From Xestospongia bergquistia (Eukaryota; Porifera; Demospongiae; Haplosclerida; Petrosiidae): 64,000 nucleotides of DNA. The position numbers and the translations under genes are program-made. Under the pieces are notes generated by a model, which had not been told where the DNA came from, did not search any database, and worked only from the letters and a program-made list of their open reading frames with translations. Numbering within the stretch: the first letter of the stretch is position 1; every line of letters starts with the position of its first letter. The DNA is taken from contig OZ014420.1 of NCBI GenBank assembly GCA_963965975.1, positions 4,428,001-4,492,000 of the forward strand, given 5' to 3'. Below are positions 56,801-64,000 of this stretch, piece after piece.

Positions 56801-58990
56801 GCTCCTTCCATTCAGGATTCAAAGTTTTGGGCTGTACCTAGTGTATGTGGTAATATGTGAATCACTAGTTACTATATAAGAAATAATAATAGCATATATG
56901 GTTTGGATCAGAGTTTGAATGGGATAAAATGATAGGGTATAATACACTTAGAAATAACATAATAAATATTATGTTATTATCTACTTAAAATTGTAAACAA
57001 GTTATTGAGTAGAAGGATTGTGTAGTGCTTTTAATTAACTGTTAATTAAATAAAATTAGATCATAATTGTGACTACACACAAAGAAGTCTATGATAATCA
57101 TAATGACAAATAATGAATTACTTTGCTTTTATATTTCTGAGAGCCAAGCTTGAATTTGCAGTATGGGTCACTGAATCCTGTAGTAATATAGGAGTTTAAA
57201 ATCAGACTACTAAATTAATAATATAGGGCTCTATAATGTACTACAGTTAATATTAGTGATTATTGATCCAGATACATTTCTATCCTATTTGTATACACTA
57301 GATATAGTAGTACCATTAGTATCCATTGCAGGTAGATCACTAGCCTCCAATAATGTGATAGTAACAACACTGTTCCATAACTTAGCACTGGATTTCTTTT
57401 TCTAACAGAATAGAAATAATACAGCATATGAACAAATATACTATATTTTGACAATAAGTGTAATAAAAATAGAAACAATAGTTATGGTGATGATAAGTGA
57501 TAAATGTAATCTTATACATTGATTGGTCTGAAACATTTTTCTTGTATAAGTTGGCATATTGGTACATCTATCACAGAATGATAGTTTCTATTATTTACTT
57601 AATAATACATTTAATATAATATATATAGAAAAATGACACAGTCTAGTTGCCAGAAACAATAATTGCAATACTAACAGTTACCTTGACAACTTTAGATGTT
57701 GATAGCAATGATTGATGATCTGAAAATGGAACTATTTCTAATGAAAATCGAAGGAATCCTAATTCTTCTTGTATTTGAGCATCCTCTAGACCAACTTCAA
57801 CAAGTTCAATACTACAGATACAAATGATAATACATCATTGAGAAAAAAAATGTTAGAGGTAACATTATCAACATTTTCAAAGAGTTAATTATTCATTAAA
57901 TGATCTGTTATGTTAATTAAATATACTTATATTAGCAAATCAGTGTTACCTGTTATGTTTATATTGACATAAATCAATGAATCCACGTCCCATGAAATCA
58001 TCTCTTGATGTGTAATCATGATCATAGACACGGATATAAACATACTCACTCAAGTCATTTGTCCTAAATACAAACTCTTCATTCCATACTGGGTTCAAAC
58101 ATTGATCAACAATAGTGCTACGACCTTTATATGAACCATGTTTTATTTTAACATAGGGATCACTAGCACCTAATAATAACAAGATAAATACATGTTTAAA
58201 TTTTTCTAGTTAAAGTCTAATATCATTTCCTCTCTGTCCATCCTAAGGAACAAATTATCATTAAGAACATCCTTGAGGCGTTAAAGGATATATTACTCAA
58301 TGACATAGACAGTTTTTGGGTTTGAGTCAAAATGAGACTAATAATGGATATCAATATATCATTAGTAATTCCATTTTAAGACTGAGCAACTACATTGTTA
58401 GTTACTTAGCATGTTGTAATAAATATGTTAACAAAATGTAATAAATGTAAAGTTAATATAAAAACAATAACATAGTGTGGCGTTAAGACTGTAGCTAACA
58501 ATCAACACCTTGTACATTTACCTATGAAAATTAATAATGGTATTATTTACAGATGAAATTTTACAAAATTTAAAAGTCACATAGAAGAGAGCACAATCTA
58601 ATTTGATAGCGTAAAAATATAAAATACCTGAACGATCTCTAATAGCTAAATTGTGACCTGAAATAAGAGTCAAACGAACTAGATATCCACCCAATGAAGC
58701 CTACATATTATAAAATGATTTTCACAGCAAATTATGATCTACCTTACCAAATGTCTGTCTTCTTGGTCACTTCCATCTACTCCTTTTACCAAAGATGGAT
58801 TAGCTAATATATCACCAAAGTCAGGAGTATATGGTCTGTCAGAGAATTCTCTCTCGTCATCAGTACTTGTTTTGTGATCAGTATCGAAATCATCTGGCAC
58901 TGTCAAATACTGCTTCTTATCAGATTTCTTTTTGGTTTTGAATTTAGGCTTCGCAAGACTGCTGCCCCAACGTCTAAATCCACTCTCCAT
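53883..58990 (-). CDS. MCTP: MCTP: multiple C2 and transmembrane domain protein
   Basis: Twenty exons from 58990-58748 to 53939-53883 join in phase to 773 residues. Order: polar N-terminus (MESGFRRWGSSLAKPKFK); C2A (GHNLAIRDRSGASDPYVKIK, DHDYTSRDDFMG); C2B (LEASDLPAMDTNG, FSDPYCKFKLG, WDRDFLASDDFIGG); C2C (VEKALGLQSRG, NPFVSVEVG); then the phosphoribosyltransferase-C-like region (RNIRRVIELVRPLATALQFI, WQDPLRSSLAV) with one membrane span (ADIWIALLILVFFIMVF) and a second (PFLCWMAVIVCLLGTVLTYF), ending PNNELLDFISRSPTDYEL. MCTPs are ER-anchored Ca2+/lipid-binding proteins involved in synaptic and membrane-contact functions. C2A and C2B keep the acidic calcium loops. C2C has Asn where the DPF Asp is expected and few loop acids. 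No lesions seen. Confidence 0.94.
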
Positions 58991-59071
58991 GTGTAGCAGT
59001 GACCAACTAAACAATAACAATTAACAATCAATGGGCGTGCTATAAATATAGTTATAGCCAAAATAATAAAA

Positions 59072-59077
59072 CACGTG
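59072..59077. promoter_or_regulatory. CACGTG 82 bp before MCTP ATG
   Basis: E-box-type palindrome in the 5' flank of the minus-strand MCTP gene, with a nearby GGGCGTG. See the other CACGTG entries. Confidence 0.35.
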
Positions 59078-59213
59078 GGCGGATACATGTCATAACTTCT
59101 TAAAACAGGTACTAAGAATGTTTGCGGTTTGGGGTAATTCATTAAATTAAATACCAGTTAAAATTATTAATGTAAAATAATCATTATGAATATTATTAAC
59201 TGAACTATAAAAA

Positions 59214-59396
59214 TCATAGTTCTTCATCACCACTGTCTAATTCCAATTCTTCCAAAATAGTGGCAGTAACGTCCTTGTGCTTCCCATTTACTGGTTCTTT
59301 ATACTGCTCAGCAAGTAGTGATTCAAATCTATCCAATGCAGCCTTGTTTTTGAAAACACTAAATTTAATACCCGTTAAATGGTCTATTAACAGCAT
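59214..59396 (-). CDS. Small acidic-tailed protein or last exon, unidentified
   Basis: A 60-codon frame reading HLTGIKFSVFKNKAALDRFE, then LLAEQYKEPVNGKHKDV and an acidic end (LELDSGDEEL). A TTTAG just before GTGTTTTC could be a splice acceptor, so this may be the final exon of a gene whose upstream exons I cannot find. It lies upstream of MCTP on the same strand. The codon pattern looks coding, but the family is unknown. Confidence 0.4.
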   Translation of the reverse strand: MLLIDHLTGIKFSVFKNKAALDRFESLLAEQYKEPVNGKHKDVTATILEELELDSGDEEL

Positions 59397-59399
59397 ATT

Positions 59400-59920
59400 G
59401 CTAAATTTGGTACTTGTTCATAATTGTACCCTTAAGGTAATTATGATTTGACGTGAAGCCTGTTGTTCTGAAAGTTAGATCTAAATTCAACAAACCAGAT
59501 GACTTCATCAAATAACAAACAGTGTTTAGTTGTTTTTTTTACCTTTAGTTCGTATAAATATAATTAGTTAATTTTGGCTTTTTTTAAAGTTTATGATTAC
59601 TTTTAGTTAGTTGTAGGTTAATCTTTCTCTCTCAACAGATAATTTTAGTTAATTATAGTTAGTCAACTAAAATTTAACTAGACTAACTAAAACAACAATG
59701 TAATCACAACATAAACATGTACAGATTATACAAACTATCAACTGAAGAATTGAAGCTTGGTCACATTCCTAACAGCAATTTATCAAATGATTGTGTCATC
59801 ATTAAGTATTCTTAATTAGTTAAGTGCTGAAATGTCACATACATAATTATTATATACACTATAATTGGACAATCTTAATACCTTCTCTCCAGCTCTCAAT
59901 GGAGATTTATGAAAGGTTGA
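59400..59920. other. Intergenic, AGTTA-rich
   Basis: At ~59560-59700 many TAGTTAGTTA-like motifs occur on both strands and can pair loosely. No element ends are defined. Confidence 0.35.
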
Positions 59921-59924
59921 TTCA

Positions 59925-60360
59925 GTGGTACAGCATTTATTTATTGTTTACAACTGCATGATGCATATGAGTGGTTGCAGACACTTCAAACCAGAGATGA
60001 TATCTCACTTAGTAGTTGGAATTCAATTCTGTCTCCTACTGCTTGATAAAGATACATACAGTGCCTTTGATAGTTGGATCCTCAAGTACTTCACAAACAG
60101 AAGACATGTTGTTTTAGTAAAACTGGTAGAAAAACAGACACTACACCAGTTCTTTCATGAGTTCAATTCTGCATGGGACTAATACTATTTCTTTAATAAC
60201 TAAAAGTAATTAACAATCAAGACACTCTATACTGATGACTTATTGTTGTATCAGAGGAGCTTCTCAAATGAGGACATTAAATTTGTTCAAAAAGATATTT
60301 TAGCCATTGAGAGGCAATCAGACACAAATTAGAACTCAACAAAATGTAAATGGAGAAGGA
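59925..60360 (+). pseudogene. LINE-type reverse transcriptase relic
   Basis: FDSWILKYFTNRRHVVLV resembles the YLTNRKQ block of non-LTR reverse transcriptases. Further on, in another frame, TDDLLLYQRSFSNEDIKFV, DILAIERQSDTN and STKCK match the YADD, DI..I..W and N..KCK blocks. There are several stops and shifts. Nothing upstream (endonuclease) is visible. Confidence 0.6.
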
Positions 60361-61080
60361 TTTCTAATTACACTGCATACATATTCTTTTACATGGCAGT
60401 AATATCCCTAATTTTGCTATGTAATAGTAAAGGGAATCCACAATGACTTTAATGAATATAAGTGCTGTCCATATTATAAAGAGATTGAGTCTCATAGCCA
60501 CCTTAATGAAGGAATAATTCATGTTCTCAAGTACTAGAGAGCTAGCCTAATGCAACTTTCTCTTATGAAGGCTCTTTTTATATTAAACTAGACTATTTGA
60601 TATCTGTTGATAAAAAAAATAGTTTGTAGAGATTGATTGTACTGACTTCATATTAAGTTGAGTCTTTATACATTCCCAGAATATTATTGTTGGAATAAGT
60701 ACTGTTTTGTTCAGTTCAACAATCAAGAGAGCCAATGGTCTAGTCAACTACAATGAGGTATTTTTATTATAATATAGATATTTTACAAGGGTTATTGATA
60801 CCCAAAGCAACAAGTCACAAATGTTGGGTACAGTGGTTTGTAGAATAAAAACACACCTTCCAATAAATCCACAAGTAAAACATGATATAAAAATATATCA
60901 CAGAAAGTCAGCATTAATCTTCAATTGAACTAGTTATTTATAAGTCATCAGTCATATTTGTACATACCAGTCTATAAAACTGCTATGAGCATGTTTTTAT
61001 AATTTTATTAGTGATTTCATTGAAACAGCATCAAATATACGTAATAAATACCAATTTGTTACTTTTATTTTTATAAAGAC
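60361..61080. other. Intergenic, nothing recognised
   Basis: Decayed sequence between the retroelement relic and the IPO11 promoter. Confidence 0.4.
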
Positions 61081-61090
61081 ACCACGGAGT

Positions 61091-61118
61091 CACGTGGAAA
61101 GACCTCATAACCGGAAGT
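61091..61118 (+). promoter_or_regulatory. IPO11 promoter: CACGTG and ETS-like site
   Basis: CACGTG at 61091-61096 and ACCGGAAGTG at 61110-61119 lie 17-45 bp before the start codon. ACCGGAAGT is the classical ETS/GABP site of housekeeping promoters. The role here is inferred. Confidence 0.5.
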
Positions 61119-61135
61119 GTTCGGATTCAAATGAA

Positions 61136-64000
61136 ATGGATGTACTGACAATCCATAATGCCTTGCTTTATGCCTGCAGTCAAGATCCCCACGAATTAAA
61201 ACTGGGAGAGAAGCAGCTTACATCATGGGAAAAAGAAAAAGGGTACTATGGAGGACTAGCTGTGAGTGAATAAATTCATATATTTTAATAGTTGCCATAT
61301 TTTTAAGAAGATATTAATAATAGTTTGCCTTAAACTTGTTAAATTGAAATCATATTCAGTGTATTCAGTGTGTATTTAAGTATGATGTTTGTTAATGACA
61401 ATGATTATTGGTAGTGCATTAGACAGCAACACATCTTAATTAATACCAAATCCTACTTAACCCCAAGACCACATTGCAATATATTTTATTATTTGACTGA
61501 TTACAGCAAATGTTTACTTCATCATTATTTAGTACTTAGTACAAATTCATTACTTGTAAATAATAACAATATTATAACAAGTGTAGACAAGACCATATGG
61601 AACAATAGTCCTTTATTAGAAACATTAGGATTTTAATAAAACATCATTATACATAATTAGTTAATTAAATTATATTTTATAGACAGTATTTGGAGATCAT
61701 AATGTAGAGTCTACAATTCGTTGGATGGCACTCACTTGTTTAAAAAATGGCATTGATTCATATTGGCGTCCTACTGCACCAAAGTAAGTAGTCTGATATT
61801 AAGGAATATCCTAGTCATTATATGCCTAACTGCCTACTTGATTAATGAATGTGGTGACTTTAATCAGGTTGTGTTGGCTTGGAACTGGAGTTCTGGTTGA
61901 CTAATCAGAATATGTGACGTCATGTCCCTTGGACTCCCTCCCCAAGTTTTATTGCTAAATGTACCAAGAACTTCAAGAACAAAAAAACAGTTTTTTTAAA
62001 AAATAGATTGAAACAACTAGAATCTCAAACATAATTTATCACTTTCTAATCAGCTAATATTATTATTAGCATACAATGACAATAGGAAAGTCACTGGACA
62101 TTCTTTTTGCATTAAGTTAAACTATATAATGATAGGAATTAATTATAAGCACATATTGTATTAGTGTTTGATTCTCATGTTTGTAGTGCTATTGATGACA
62201 AAGAAAAGCAATTGATAAGAACAACTTTATTGAACTCCATTGAAGAACCAGAACACAAGGTAGAATTGTGAAATACAAAATTGTCCATCAAATGTGTTCA
62301 CATTCATCAACTACATTTTTTATACAGTTATCAAGTGTTTCTTTTCTCTAATTGTCTAACTGATCATTACATTAATACTGTGTATTATGATTGCTCATTT
62401 CAAAATACTACATTTGTCTTCTTTAGATTTCATTGCAGTTAGCTGTACTGACAGCCAGAATAGCTCGTATTGATTGTCCTCATAACTGGCCTGAACTTTT
62501 ACCAGCCTTGACTGAGGTAATCTGTAGTGTTGGTTCCAGTTTTAGTAGATATGGTTTTTCTTACTTATCTACATTACTAGACATTTTTATATGTTTAATA
62601 GAAAGTTCGCAGTGACTCGCCTCTTCTTCAAAAATGTAGTTTATTAACTCTACAAGAGGTTATTAAGGCATTTACTTCATGGCGTTTATCAGATCAAAGA
62701 CTTACCTTTTTTGAGGTCTAAAATATCATTTTATTATATCTGGAGTCAGTAACAAAATAGATTACTGGGTCTCTGTTTGCTTATATTGCACAAGTATGGA
62801 TACGTCATCTAACCTCTGTTAGTACATCTGGAAATGAAACTGTTGCTACAGACTCTCTGTCTCTAGCTAACATATGTTTGAAAGGTTAACATGATTTATA
62901 ATTTCTAACATAGCATTATTGTCTTTTGATTGCAGTTTTACAGTTAATGTTATTATATGGATTTGCAAGGTTTAATGTTGAACCTGATGCTATAGGACTA
63001 GTTGGACAGTTGTTTGAGTTAGCTCCCAAAGCTCTGGAATTGAGTGAGATGATAGTAATATTGGAGAATGTGATGAGTATGTTTTATGTAGGAGTTCAAC
63101 TTCCATTAGGTCAATCTTCTCATGAAGCAGCTGAACGAACTGTCACATTGATAATTAAAACAGTATGACATCATAATGTGTAATTGCGTTATTTTTCTCT
63201 TTAAAGTTGTTTAAATTGCAGAGGAATCATCCAATCGGCTATATAGCTTTTATTGATCGTTCATTCCAACTCATTTATTCTACAATATTTAACTTAGACA
63301 AAAGAGGTAATGTCATATTCACCTTAGAGTATATCACCTTGGTATTAATATTGCCTTTAGATCAGTTATATGAAGGTTACATAGTTTATGGACTGAATTT
63401 AATGAAAGCTATCTTAAAATGTGAAGACTATATGATACCTTTAATGAGAGGCTTAGCTGATGGTACATGTTCTAAGTACTACTTGTATAGTAACTTTTTG
63501 TCTAATATAGTGCCTGTACCACCACAAGTACTAGAGGCTCAGAAACTAAAAAGAGACTTCTTCAATAGTGAACATGTTGAGGTTATTTTACAACAACTTA
63601 TAACTCAATATATGTTATTAACATCTGAGGTATATATATATAATGATAAATAATGTCATATTGAATGATATTTTTAAAAGGATTTAGAAAAATGGGAAGA
63701 CAGTCCTGAGGAATTCCCAGTTTGTAAGTTGAGTTAGAAACTTAACATTGTATTTACTTTGTGTTTATCTTAGCTGATGAGGCTCCTGGTCAATTATATA
63801 TGTTTTCATTAAAGGTATCTGATGCTAAGATATTAATAATGGTCACTATTTGTAGGGAAGTGTTGAAGGTGCTTTAACTGCAGTAGTGCATGAGGTCTCT
63901 ACTCTTGCTGTGCCATTAGTGTTACAGATGATAACATATGTTCAAGGTAGACATTATTGTGTCGTACGTATATAATATGTTATAATTGACTTAGATATCA
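61136..64000 (+). CDS. IPO11: Importin-11, 5' part (runs off the window)
   Basis: Nuclear import receptor of the importin-beta family. Exons: 61136-61261, 61683-61783, 62187-62259, 62427-62516, 62602-62715, 62761-62884, 62936-63162, 63207-63629, 63681-63723, 63774-63814, 63856-63946 and a start at 63995. All are in phase, giving ~485 residues, about half of the usual ~975. The start ATGGATGTACTG gives MDVLTIHNALLYACSQDPHE. The importin-beta N-terminal domain reads QLTSWEKEKGYYGGL and NVESTIRWMALTCLKNGIDS; IARIDCPHNWPELLPALTE is the strongly conserved Ran-binding-side helix. HEAT-type helices follow, and DLEKWEDSPEEFPV fits the IPO11 acidic loop. No lesions. Confidence 0.93.

Noticed and set aside
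1-64000. tRNA genes
   Set aside because: No cloverleaf with A and B boxes was noticed on either strand; a tRNA scan would be needed to be sure.

Overview
The window looks like nuclear DNA of a sponge, probably a demosponge (inference). It is AT-rich. Its genes are split by many short GT-AG introns, often 40-100 bp. A death-domain/ankyrin protein carries a linker of the type I recall from Amphimedon-like sponge gene models. Decayed retroelements, small inverted-repeat elements and one young DNA transposon lie between and inside the genes. No database search was possible; names rest on motif recognition and intron-phase bookkeeping.

Left part (1-13.5 kb). A SPOUT1/CENP-32-like methyltransferase gene (1827-5297, +) keeps its exon phases but has an in-frame TAG, a frameshift and a 576-bp insertion at one exon edge. 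An unidentified multi-exon gene (7364-11938, +) carries a 2.4-kb Ginger-type transposon (7877-10271) in an intron. The element has near-identical long inverted repeats, a TATA target duplication and an open integrase-like transposase frame.

Duplicated block (13.5-24.8 kb). A 5-6 kb unit is present twice in tandem. Each copy holds broken exons of a membrane protein, a ~137-bp exon-bearing tandem array (7 copies versus ~3), an antisense rDNA fragment (ITS1-like plus the 18S 3' end, truncated in copy 1), a G/C-tract hairpin and a decayed piece of the dioxygenase family found downstream.

Dioxygenase and channel region (25-36 kb). A reverse transcriptase relic (-) is followed by a 2-oxoglutarate/Fe(II) dioxygenase gene (+), a second copy with a stop beside its HxD motif, and a third 5' fragment. 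Two two-pore channel (TPC) genes follow on the minus strand: one is a truncated wreck, the other nearly complete but with an indel in S4 of domain I.

Right part (37-64 kb). The main genes here read cleanly: a 28-exon DPP4-like type II membrane serine peptidase (+), a single-exon 1812-residue death-domain/~42-ankyrin protein (-), a 20-exon MCTP with three C2 domains and two membrane spans (-), and the 5' part of importin-11 (+), which runs off the end. Relics of an LTR-less reverse transcriptase and of a MULE/FAR1 (ZSWIM-like) transposase gene lie between them. No operon-like organisation is seen. The strongest patterns are the concentration of broken genes left of about 36 kb, repeated local duplication with sequence homogenisation, and the ankyrin array built from near-identical 198-bp units.
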